In this document: one piece after another, positions 8,655 through 16,673 of the stretch | Layout: each line of letters opens with the position of its first letter | Numbering within the stretch: the stretch's first letter is position 1 | Source of the DNA: an uncultured Alphaproteobacteria bacterium | Lineage (GTDB): Bacteria > Pseudomonadota > Alphaproteobacteria > RF32 > CAG-239 | Direction: 5' to 3' | NCBI GenBank assembly: GCA_934255405.1 | Contig: CAKQNT010000003.1 | Coordinates: 62,001-126,000, forward strand | DNA: 64,000 nucleotides | Program-made: the position numbers and the translations under genes | The notes under the pieces: generated by a model | What the model was told of the DNA's origin: nothing | Database searches by the model: none | What the model saw: the letters and a program-made list of their open reading frames with translations, nothing else

Positions 8655-10382
8655 CTATGCCGCTTTGAGCATTGCCTCCGGCGCCTCTATTCCCAACAGA
8701 TATAGATTTAGTTTCAAAACATCGCGCACCAGCTTGGCCAATTTCAACCTTGATGCCGCCTTAGCCTTGTCTTCTTCGCTCATAATTGGCGAGGTGTTAT
8801 AAAAGCTTGAGAAAACCTGTGCCAAGTTATAGACATAATCAGAAATTATGCTCGGCTCTTTTTCAGCCTCAGCGCGCGCGGCAACAGTGCCGAACTGGGC
8901 AATCTTCAAGGCCAGATTTCGTTCTTCAGGGTTGCCGATAACAATATCACCCTCTGTCAGCCCGTTTTCATGCGCTTTGCGCAAAATCGAGTTGATACGG
9001 GCAATTGCATATTGAATATAAGGGCCGGTCTTACCCTCAAATTTAGCAAAATCATCAAGCTCAAACACATATCCGGAGGCGGTGTTGTTTTTAAGATCTT
9101 GGAATTTGATTGCGCCGATAGCAATTTGCGATACCATTTTCTCAATATCTTCGCGGGTATAGCCCTCTGCCTCGGTCGGAATAGATTCTCTAACTTTGTC
9201 CTTAGACATTTTAATCAAATCTTCCAGATTCATAACCCCGCCATCGCGAGTCTTAAACGGTTTGCCGTCCGCGCCGTTAACCGTGCCAAACCCGATATGC
9301 TTGAGCGCCACATTTGGGGCAATGCCCAGTTTATCTGCCACTTCAAATACTTGCTCAAAGTGCAGAGATTGACGCTTGTCTACCACATACAAAATCTCTT
9401 GCGCCTGCAAGTCTTCAACTCTCATCTTGATTGTGGCGATATCTGTTAACTGATAGCCGAAACCGCCGTCGGATTTTACCAAAATCACCGGAGGTTTGGA
9501 ATCATCGGCCAGCCGCATAATCAAGGCGCCGTCATCAATCACCGCCAAGCCTTTGTCCTTTGCCATTTCAACAATTTTACCGCAGGTTTCGTGAGCATCG
9601 CTCTCGCCCAGCCACAGGTCAAAATGCGCGTCTAAAATGTCATAATTTTCTTTAATCGCCTCAACCGAAACCTTGCGCAGGTGCTGCCATGCTTTGCGAT
9701 ATTCGGGATTTCCGTTTTGCAGTTCAGCGGTAATCAGCCGCGCCTTTTCTTTAGCGTTTTCATCTTCTTTGCAACGGATGTTTGCTTTTTTGTAGAATGC
9801 GGAAATTTGGTTGATGTCATAACTTTCGGTTTTGCTCAAATCGCCGTCTTGATTGATAATTTCTGCCAGAATCATTCCCATCGGAGTACCCCAATCGCCC
9901 AAATGGACATCAGAAACCACCTCATGTCCGGCAAATACCTCAATCCTGCGGATAGCCTCGCCGATAACTGCGGAGCGCAAGTGCCCGACGTGCAGCGCTT
10001 TAGCCACGTTAGGACCGCCGAAGTCCATAACAATTTTGCGGGGCTTTTCAGCCTTTGCGGCGCCGAATCGTTCATCTGCCGCGGTAGTATTCATTACTTT
10101 GGCAATAAACTCATCAGCCAGCGAAATATTCAAAAACCCTGGGCCGTCAACCGAAATTTTAGCCAAATCGGGGTCTTTTTGCAGCTCAACAGCAATATTA
10201 GAGGCTATCTCGCGAGGATTTTTATGTTCGCTTTTAGCCAAGGCCAGAGCTCCGTTACACTGAAAATCGCTCAAATCCGGACGATCAGATACCTTAACAA
10301 AGGCGAATTTTGAATCCAATCCGAGGGCGTTAAAAATGGCAACCAGTTTTTGGTTAAGAGTATTTTCCAAAGATAATGACAT
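8655..10382 (-). CDS. argS: Arginyl-tRNA synthetase
   Basis: This class I synthetase charges tRNA with arginine. The HIGH motif is HVGH at residues 131-134, within FGGPNVAKALHVGHLRSAV. An N-terminal domain for tRNA recognition (residues 1-100), the KSDGGFGYQLTDIA segment and the C-terminal anticodon-binding helices are present. No canonical KMSKS is seen, which is common in ArgS. The length of 575 residues is normal. It lies 14 bases downstream of a small lipoprotein gene and is probably in an operon with it. Confidence 0.96.
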   Translation of the reverse strand: MSLSLENTLNQKLVAIFNALGLDSKFAFVKVSDRPDLSDFQCNGALALAKSEHKNPREIASNIAVELQKDPDLAKISVDGPGFLNISLADEFIAKVMNTTAADERFGAAKAEKPRKIVMDFGGPNVAKALHVGHLRSAVIGEAIRRIEVFAGHEVVSDVHLGDWGTPMGMILAEIINQDGDLSKTESYDINQISAFYKKANIRCKEDENAKEKARLITAELQNGNPEYRKAWQHLRKVSVEAIKENYDILDAHFDLWLGESDAHETCGKIVEMAKDKGLAVIDDGALIMRLADDSKPPVILVKSDGGFGYQLTDIATIKMRVEDLQAQEILYVVDKRQSLHFEQVFEVADKLGIAPNVALKHIGFGTVNGADGKPFKTRDGGVMNLEDLIKMSKDKVRESIPTEAEGYTREDIEKMVSQIAIGAIKFQDLKNNTASGYVFELDDFAKFEGKTGPYIQYAIARINSILRKAHENGLTEGDIVIGNPEERNLALKIAQFGTVAARAEAEKEPSIISDYVYNLAQVFSSFYNTSPIMSEEDKAKAASRLKLAKLVRDVLKLNLYLLGIEAPEAMLKAA

Positions 10383-10396
10383 AGTTCTTCCTTAAA

Positions 10397-10714
10397 TTAT
10401 TTTTCGCATTTGAAATAAAAATGGTTTGGTACCAGAAGTTTGCAGCTGAAATATGTTTGCTTTTGCGGAACTGCGTAGGTTCCGGTTTTTTCTTTGATGC
10501 AAACATCGTCGGCGAGCTTTTTTACATCGGCATACGGGGTGTACAAGCTGTTATAACATATTGCAGGTCTTTCCGGTGTGGACTTACCGACATAAAGTGT
10601 CTCCGGTGTTTTGGCGCCGGCCTCTCGTCGCCGATCTACAAATGGCCGCAACTGAGAACACGAGCAGCAAAGCGCCGCCAGCACCGCAAGGTTTATCAAT
10701 TTTAGTCTGGACAA
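10397..10714 (-). CDS. Small conserved putative lipoprotein, upstream of argS
   Basis: The 105 residues begin with a short basic start and a hydrophobic stretch ending LAALCCSC, then QLRPFVDRRREAG. The Cys after Ser is the likeliest lipidation site, although the lipobox is not canonical. The rest has PAICYNSLYTPY and four more cysteines, with a YFSCKLL...FYFKC end. I recall similar short proteins in other Alphaproteobacteria but no function. It is probably attached to a membrane facing the periplasm. It lies 14 bases before argS. Confidence 0.65.
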   Translation of the reverse strand: MSRLKLINLAVLAALCCSCSQLRPFVDRRREAGAKTPETLYVGKSTPERPAICYNSLYTPYADVKKLADDVCIKEKTGTYAVPQKQTYFSCKLLVPNHFYFKCEK

Positions 10715-10777
10715 TTAAAAAAACTCCGCTATCAATAGATATAAAATTATTCAACACTATAAACGAAGAACAACAAA

Positions 10778-11371
10778 ATGCAAGAAAACAAATATATCGG
10801 CGATGAAAAAATGGCTAAGATGTTGGAACACTACAACTGTCCCACGCCGCTGGAAGTGATAAAAATGCGCTTTGCCGGCGCAGTCTGCAGCCCCAATATG
10901 GAGTTGCGTCCGACCGACGTAATATCTTCATTATGGCCGTCCGGTCAGGCTCCGCGCCTGCAAACCAAAGAGGAGGCTGATTTGTTTTTTAAGTTTTTTA
11001 TGGGCTTGTGGGATGAAATGTTTGCCAAAGTGCAAGGCAACAAAATCAAACTGGACAAACTGCCGACCAAAGATTTGGATTACTATTGCCAGCGTCGCTA
11101 TGCCGAAGTGGAGCAGGGGTATGTTGAGGGCTTTTGGGGCGGCAAATCAGACATAAAAATTCCTGCTTTCTTGGCTGAAGTTATCGATTCTCTGTCTGAT
11201 ATTGCCGGCATATATGCCAGTCTGCAAAAGAAAGTTGCGTCCGGTATTCAAAATGCCGAAGTAATAAATGCTCTTCATTCTGCCGATTCTATGGCAGAAA
11301 AAGCAATCTCTTTTATCATAGAAAATTCTGTTTTGCCGCGCATAGAAAGCCTTCGCCGCACCATAAACTAA
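10778..11371 (+). CDS. Conserved hypothetical protein
   Basis: This 197-residue soluble protein has no signal peptide and no membrane segment. It has a SSLWPSGQAPRL segment, a FFKFFMGLWDEMF helix, and mainly helical C-terminal thirds. I do not recognise a catalytic motif. It is transcribed away from the small lipoprotein gene, with a shared 63-base gap. The start codon has only a weak GAAGAAC site upstream; an alternative ATG at 10808 would shorten it by ten residues. The even amino acid composition supports a real gene. Confidence 0.7.
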   Translation: MQENKYIGDEKMAKMLEHYNCPTPLEVIKMRFAGAVCSPNMELRPTDVISSLWPSGQAPRLQTKEEADLFFKFFMGLWDEMFAKVQGNKIKLDKLPTKDLDYYCQRRYAEVEQGYVEGFWGGKSDIKIPAFLAEVIDSLSDIAGIYASLQKKVASGIQNAEVINALHSADSMAEKAISFIIENSVLPRIESLRRTIN

Positions 11372-11412
11372 AACAATGAGCTGATACAGTTGCGCAAAAC
11401 TAGATAATTTTC

Positions 11413-11440
11413 TTGAAAAAATCTAATTTAATGATAGATT
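11413..11440 (+). promoter_or_regulatory. Putative promoter for gap
   Basis: TTGAAA (11413-11418) and TAGATT (11435-11440) are 16 bases apart. A GGAAGGAAAA ribosome site lies just before the gap ATG. Confidence 0.45.
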
Positions 11441-11506
11441 ATTAGCGATTAAAATCAATGCCCGTGCGGGGCGTTCCGCACAAGATATATATGGAAGGAA
11501 AATAAT

Positions 11507-12514
11507 ATGACAATTCGCGTTGGTATCAACGGTTTCGGACGTATCGGCCGTTTGGTTTTTCGTGCCGCTCAAAACAGAAACGACATTGAGATTGTAGGCA
11601 TTAACGACCTTATGGACGTTGACTATATGGCTTATATGCTCCGTTATGACACCATGCATGGCCAGTTCAAAGGCACTATCGAAGTTAAAGACGGCAAGTT
11701 GGTTGTAAACGGCAAAGCAATCCGCGTTACTGCCGAGAAAAACCCTGCCGACCTCAAATGGGGTGAGATTGGAGCTGACTATGTTGTTGAATCAACCGGT
11801 TTGTTCCTCACCAAAGAAAAGGCTCAGGGTCACATTGATGCCGGCGCCAAATATGTTGTTATGTCTGCTCCTTCTAAGGATGACACTCCGATGTTTGTTT
11901 GCGGTGTTAACACCGATTCGTATGTTAAGGGCACTCAGTTTGTTTCTAACGCATCTTGCACCACCAACTGCTTGGCTCCGATAGCCAAAGTTTTGCATGA
12001 TGCTTTTGGTATTACCGATGGTTTGATGACCACTGTTCACTCCACCACTGCCACCCAGAAGACTGTTGATGGTCCGTCTGCTAAGGATTGGCGCGGTGGT
12101 CGTGCTGCTTCTGGCAACATTATTCCGTCTTCTACCGGTGCCGCCAAGGCTGTTGGCAAAGTTATTCCGTCTTTGAACGGCAAACTGACCGGTATGTCTT
12201 TCCGCGTTCCGACTTTGGATGTTTCTGTTGTTGACTTGACTGCCAATCTGGCTAAGCCGACCACTTATGAAGAAATCTGCGCCGCTATGAAGAAGGCTTC
12301 TGAAGGCGAACTCAAAGGTATTTTGGGCTATACCGAAGATGCCGTTGTTTCTTCTGATTTCTTGGGCGATTCTCGTACTTCTATCTTTGACGCCAAAGCC
12401 GGTATTCAGTTGACCCCGACTTTTGTTAAGGTTGTTAGCTGGTACGACAACGAGTGGGGCTATTCTAACAAAGTGTTGGATTTGGTTGCCCACATGGCCA
12501 AAGTTAACGGATAA
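11507..12514 (+). CDS. gap: Glyceraldehyde-3-phosphate dehydrogenase
   Basis: This glycolytic enzyme converts glyceraldehyde 3-phosphate, phosphate and NAD to 1,3-bisphosphoglycerate. The Rossmann motif INGFGRIGR is at residues 7-15, and Asp34 (GIND) favours NAD over NADP. The catalytic Cys151 is in SNASCTTNC, and SWYDNEWGYSNK lies near the end. The length of 335 residues is normal. A strong ribosome site and strongly biased codons suggest high expression. It is followed by pgk, the next enzyme in the pathway. Confidence 0.97.
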   Translation: MTIRVGINGFGRIGRLVFRAAQNRNDIEIVGINDLMDVDYMAYMLRYDTMHGQFKGTIEVKDGKLVVNGKAIRVTAEKNPADLKWGEIGADYVVESTGLFLTKEKAQGHIDAGAKYVVMSAPSKDDTPMFVCGVNTDSYVKGTQFVSNASCTTNCLAPIAKVLHDAFGITDGLMTTVHSTTATQKTVDGPSAKDWRGGRAASGNIIPSSTGAAKAVGKVIPSLNGKLTGMSFRVPTLDVSVVDLTANLAKPTTYEEICAAMKKASEGELKGILGYTEDAVVSSDFLGDSRTSIFDAKAGIQLTPTFVKVVSWYDNEWGYSNKVLDLVAHMAKVNG

Positions 12515-12526
12515 TTATAAATCAAG

Positions 12527-12562
12527 CAAACCCTCTTGGTTCGCCAAGGGGGTTTTGTTTTT
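12527..12562 (+). terminator. Terminator between gap and pgk
   Basis: A 13-base stem, CAAACCCTCTTGG pairing with the CCAAGGGGGTTTTG side, closes a TTCG loop and ends in GTTTTTG. It could set gap expression above pgk expression by partial readthrough. Confidence 0.75.
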
Positions 12563-12578
12563 GTAAAAGGACAAAAAT

Positions 12579-13790
12579 ATGACCGAATATAAAACAATTA
12601 ATGATTTGGGCGATTTGCACGGCAAAGTAGCCATGTTGCGCGCTGATTTAAATGTCCCGATGGACGAGAACTTTCATGTTACCAATACCGCCCGCATTGT
12701 TCGCACTGTTCCCACCATCAAAACTCTGATGGACAAAGGTGCCAAAGTTGTAGTTATTTCTCACTTTGGGCGCCCCGAGGGCAAAGGCGATATGAAAAAT
12801 TCGCTTTCTCATGTTGCGCCGGAGCTGGAAAAAGCATTGGGTAAGCACGTTGTTTTTGTTAGCGACTGCATTGGTGCCGAAGTTGAAAATGCTGTTAAAA
12901 ATATGAAAGCTGATGAAGTATTGTTGCTTGAAAATCTGCGCTTTTACAACGAAGAGAAAAATGGCGACGAGGCGTTTGCCAAAGAGCTGGTTAAGCCTGC
13001 AGATGTCTATGTTTCAGACGCGTTTTCAACAGCTCACCGCGCTCATGCCTCTATGGTTGCTGCCGTTAAGGAACGCCCGTCCGCTATGGGATTGCTGATG
13101 GAAGAAGAGGTAAATGCTCTCTCCAAGGGGCTGAACAATCCGGAGCGTCCGTTGATGGCGGTTGTTGGTGGTTCCAAAGTTTCCACCAAGTTGGATTTGC
13201 TCAATAATTTGGTAAAAAAAGTAAACAAGCTGGTTATCTCCGGCGGCATGGCGCATACCTTTATGAAGGCCAGTGGTATTGATACCGTAAATGAGGCCAA
13301 TTCCTTGGTTCAGATGGATATGTTAGACACCGCCAAAGAGATTATGGCAACAGCCAAAGCCAATGATTGTGAAATTGTTTTGCCGGTTGACGTAGTTGTT
13401 TCCAAAGAATTCAAACCGATGGCCGAGCACAAGACTGTCGATTTGCAGCATATTCCGGCTGAAGGCTGGAGCCTGCTTGATGTTGGCGAAAAAACCATTG
13501 CTGCTATTTGCGCCAAGTTAGAAGAATGCAAAACCTTGGTTTGGAACGGCCCCTTGGGTGTGTTTGAGATGAAACCGTTTGACAACGCCACCAATAAGGT
13601 TGCCGAAAAAGCCGCTGCGCTGACCGAAGCCGGAAAATTGACTTCCGTAGCCGGCGGTGGTGATACTGTTTCAGCTTTGGCAAATGCCGGAGTAGAAAAG
13701 AAATTTTCTTATATCTCAACAGCCGGCGGCGCTTTCCTTGAGTGGATGGAAGGCAAAGAACTCCCCGGTGTGGTTGTTCTGAAAAAGTAA
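12579..13790 (+). CDS. pgk: Phosphoglycerate kinase
   Basis: The enzyme makes ATP from 1,3-bisphosphoglycerate in glycolysis. Family motifs in order are LRADLNVPMD (near residue 20), SHFGRPEGK, LLENLRFY, VGGSKVSTKLDLL, the nucleotide-binding GGGDTVSALAN, and the end STAGGAFLEWMEGK. The length of 403 residues is normal. An AAAAGGACAAA site precedes the ATG. It lies 64 bases after gap, across an attenuator-like hairpin. Confidence 0.97.
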   Translation: MTEYKTINDLGDLHGKVAMLRADLNVPMDENFHVTNTARIVRTVPTIKTLMDKGAKVVVISHFGRPEGKGDMKNSLSHVAPELEKALGKHVVFVSDCIGAEVENAVKNMKADEVLLLENLRFYNEEKNGDEAFAKELVKPADVYVSDAFSTAHRAHASMVAAVKERPSAMGLLMEEEVNALSKGLNNPERPLMAVVGGSKVSTKLDLLNNLVKKVNKLVISGGMAHTFMKASGIDTVNEANSLVQMDMLDTAKEIMATAKANDCEIVLPVDVVVSKEFKPMAEHKTVDLQHIPAEGWSLLDVGEKTIAAICAKLEECKTLVWNGPLGVFEMKPFDNATNKVAEKAAALTEAGKLTSVAGGGDTVSALANAGVEKKFSYISTAGGAFLEWMEGKELPGVVVLKK

Positions 13791-13813
13791 TTTTTTTTCA
13801 AATAGCTGATAAG

Positions 13814-13853
13814 AACTTACCGTCGCCAAGTTGCGGCGGTAAGTTTTTTTTGT
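13814..13853 (+). terminator. Terminator after pgk
   Basis: The stem AACTTACCG / CGGTAAGTT has a GC-rich inner part and is followed by a run of T. Confidence 0.8.
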
Positions 13854-13979
13854 CAACGCTTCAGTATTTTGTTTTTCAAAATTTACGCTTGTTTATAAGC
13901 TGTTAATTTAAGAGTTTATAAATTTTTCTCTGCTAGATTCAAAATAATTAAAACTGTACATTTAATGTAGACAAAAAAG

Positions 13980-14008
13980 TTGATTTTTTCTCTATTTTGT
14001 GCTAATGT
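13980..14008 (+). promoter_or_regulatory. Putative promoter for the 14048 gene
   Basis: TTGATT (13980-13985) and TAATGT (14003-14008) are 17 bases apart, 40 bases before the start codon. AAAGGA lies close to the ATG. Confidence 0.5.
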
Positions 14009-14047
14009 TTAATTAGTACAAAGGCTCTAAATCAAAGGATTATAACA

Positions 14048-16330
14048 ATGGCTGAAGCAACACCGTTAAAATTTTCTAAAAAAGATATATGGAATACTGA
14101 AGGATATTGTTATTTCAATGAAATATATGATGACGAAAATAAAGAGAAACGGGCGCAGATATATGATGCGCTCTGTGAGTTGCAAGATGGCAAATATGTC
14201 TTTTCAGTTGAGAAATGGCAAAATCTTCATGATGAATATGCCAAATATAATAATGTGAACGAGGCGGTAAAAAAGCTAGAAGAAAAATATCCTCATAATG
14301 AAACTTTACAGCGTTTTATTTCTACAGTTGATGGAGCTCCGCGTAACGAAGTCAACAGTATTAGCATATTTGAGCAAATCAAAGATAATCCGGAACAAAA
14401 AGAGAAATTTGCCTTTCTATCGCAGCTGCAGGAGACGTTTTCTCAAAGTGGCAAAAAAGGTGAGAGCCATCTGGAGATGCGAGACGGCAAACAAGTCTTG
14501 CGAATAAACAACCTCAACGACACCGGTTTGAGCTTTGCCATAATGGATAATTTGTCCATTGTCTTTACCGAAAACAAAACTATGACGCAGGCTCAAGTTG
14601 CTGCTCTTGCATCATATTTTGATACTACTGATTTGCAAATAGATAATTTTAACGATGCCGGCAATATCAATGTGGTAGAGACCGAGCAGAGTGGCAAACA
14701 GATAGGTTCATTAGAAACTGTTTTTAAGCAATACAATCGCGAGGAATTAGAAAAGCTTTCACTAGATGAACTATATGCGCTTCAGGTCGAAAATGAGAAA
14801 AAAGGTATCCCTAATTTTATTCTGGATGATGTGATTTGGAGCAAAGATCTTGCCCAAAAAGAAGCTGCCAACGATGGTAAAGATGGTCAAGATGGTCAAA
14901 ATGGTGAAGATGGTAAAGAGGGTAAAAAGGATAGGTGGTATGACTTAGATATCCCAGATCCTCAGCAACAGGAAGGTTCCCAAAGTGCAGGACAGTATTC
15001 TTCAACAGAACAAGTTTCCGCGCAATCTACCGGAGAGACGCAAAATTCAGAAGAACCGGCCCCTAGCGGCGCTGCCAGAGAACCATCATTTGCAGATGAA
15101 TTAAGTGATCTAGAGCCTAATTACAGCATGAGCAAAATGAAAAGCAAAATCTATGCTCGTGCCGAGATTATGCGCATCAGCAAACGTTGTATTGTTTCTC
15201 GGCGCTTGCCCGATGGCAGTATAGCTATTGCTTTTTATGGCAGCGAAGATGATGTTGTCAAAGACTGCAAAATGGATCCCAAAACCGGCGTGGTCAGACA
15301 CACCAAGCGCGTAGGATTTATTGTTAAGCCGGGGCGCCCTCCATGCGCAAAGCTTTATCTGCCGCAAGGCGCCAAGATGGAATCCGCCTATGCCAAAGCG
15401 ATTCTTAGTGGTTTCAAGTCCTGCGGTTATCCCTATTTCAAAATGCCTAGTGCGGCCGATGGTTTTGGCGGAGATGTGTTCAACGCATTTTTAGAGGCAG
15501 CCGGAGACCAATTGATGGTTCCTACCGGTATAAACCTTGGCGCCGATCACCTGCGTGTTATGCTTGATGTGGCCGAAGATAAGAAAAAAGGCGACAAAGC
15601 CGATACTAAAGATATGCTTGAGTTTAAGATGCGCCTGATTGAGCAGATAAATGAGCAAATAGCCGGCAAGTCGGGTGACAAAGAAGTCAAGGTACGCGAA
15701 ATCCGCGATCGTTTGGTCAGCGACGTCAGATTGCAACTATACCATGACAATACATTTCCGGCGATAAAGAATTTTATTAATGATGGTATTCAAGGACGCT
15801 TGCCCAATCAAGATGCAAAATGGTCGCAGATTGATTTGGGTTGCGCTTATAAGGCCTTTGCTGAGATTACCAAAGAAATTGCCGATGGCAGACTTAACTT
15901 TAAGCATACTGAAGACCAGACTTCATATCTTATGGATCTTATGCAACAAAGGATGCAAAAAGCCAAACCCGATGTTGAAAAAACATTTAATATCCATTTG
16001 GGTGGTTCGGCAGAAACCGGAGATTATGGAGATGTTAAAGAAAGTGCAATCGCCGGTAAATGCAACAACGCTCTTGCCGCTATTAAAGAGGATATGAATC
16101 GCACTCTAGAAACAGTTGCCGGATGTGGTTCTGAGTTTGCGAAGTTTGAATTAAAAATTAATGAACGAGGCGTATTGGCTCCCAAAACAAATTGTACGCA
16201 AGTTCAAGGTCAAAATGGTAAAGACGTAAATGTATATACAATAAAACCTCGTCCTATACCTGGGGTTGCGAGCGGTAACTCTGGAAACACCATCTCACCA
16301 ATACAAAATCGCGGTGGCACTTCCAGATAA
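14048..16330 (+). CDS. Large unknown protein with a short collagen-like tract
   Basis: I do not recognise this 760-residue protein. It has no signal peptide or membrane helix. Residues 1-270 are mostly helical and acidic. Around residue 280 there are six Gly-X-Y triplets (GKD GQD GQN GED GKE GKK), followed by a Gln/Ser-rich low-complexity linker to about residue 355. The C-terminal 400 residues look folded and basic in part (SKRCIVSRRLPDGSIAIAFY, then FGGDVFNAFLEAAGDQLMVP). The latter vaguely recalls the LPD7-type domain of large polyvalent proteins, but too weakly to assign. The protein could be cytoplasmic or exported without a Sec signal. It has its own promoter and terminator. Confidence 0.75.
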   Translation: MAEATPLKFSKKDIWNTEGYCYFNEIYDDENKEKRAQIYDALCELQDGKYVFSVEKWQNLHDEYAKYNNVNEAVKKLEEKYPHNETLQRFISTVDGAPRNEVNSISIFEQIKDNPEQKEKFAFLSQLQETFSQSGKKGESHLEMRDGKQVLRINNLNDTGLSFAIMDNLSIVFTENKTMTQAQVAALASYFDTTDLQIDNFNDAGNINVVETEQSGKQIGSLETVFKQYNREELEKLSLDELYALQVENEKKGIPNFILDDVIWSKDLAQKEAANDGKDGQDGQNGEDGKEGKKDRWYDLDIPDPQQQEGSQSAGQYSSTEQVSAQSTGETQNSEEPAPSGAAREPSFADELSDLEPNYSMSKMKSKIYARAEIMRISKRCIVSRRLPDGSIAIAFYGSEDDVVKDCKMDPKTGVVRHTKRVGFIVKPGRPPCAKLYLPQGAKMESAYAKAILSGFKSCGYPYFKMPSAADGFGGDVFNAFLEAAGDQLMVPTGINLGADHLRVMLDVAEDKKKGDKADTKDMLEFKMRLIEQINEQIAGKSGDKEVKVREIRDRLVSDVRLQLYHDNTFPAIKNFINDGIQGRLPNQDAKWSQIDLGCAYKAFAEITKEIADGRLNFKHTEDQTSYLMDLMQQRMQKAKPDVEKTFNIHLGGSAETGDYGDVKESAIAGKCNNALAAIKEDMNRTLETVAGCGSEFAKFELKINERGVLAPKTNCTQVQGQNGKDVNVYTIKPRPIPGVASGNSGNTISPIQNRGGTSR

Positions 16331-16340
16331 ATTTATAAGA

Positions 16341-16370
16341 AAAGAGCGGGAGATAATCCCGCTCTTTCCC
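16341..16370 (+). terminator. Terminator after the 14048 gene
   Basis: A perfect 11-base stem (AAAGAGCGGGA / TCCCGCTCTTT) closes a GATAA loop, with T's at the end of the right arm. Confidence 0.8.
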
Positions 16371-16673
16371 TATCTTCTAAACAACAACTGAAATTCAATT
16401 TCTTTTGCCGTTCATATCTGAAGATATTTATTCACTCATACCGGTAAAAGAAACTTAATTTCAAACTACCGCCATCGTGAATACTCAAGATATAATTCTT
16501 GTTTTGATACCTTCAAGCCTGTATAGACTAAAGACTAATGACTAATGACCGACAATCAATATGATATGCATTGTTAGCATTAATAAGTTTGTCCACCCTC
16601 TACAATCAATTGTTTACAAACAACAGCTTCTATGTTAAAATATTAACAATATTGTATACATAGGAGTAATGAT
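16371..16673 (+). other. AT-rich upstream region of the 16674 gene
   Basis: No gene is seen in these 303 bases. The last 65 bases hold a possible promoter (TTGTTT at 16610, then TATGTT or TTAAAA near 16631-16640) and AGGAG at 16662. The final 40 bases resemble the region just upstream of 4066, as expected for paralogs. The direct repeat GACTAATGACTAATGAC lies near 16534-16550. Confidence 0.45.

Noticed and set aside
9681..10313. Open frames of 136-210 residues on the plus strand
   Set aside because: They lie opposite argS and show no motif or ribosome site.
14885..14935. A full collagen-like protein in the 14048 gene
   Set aside because: Only six Gly-X-Y triplets are present, too few for a stable triple helix on their own, so this is reported only as a tract.
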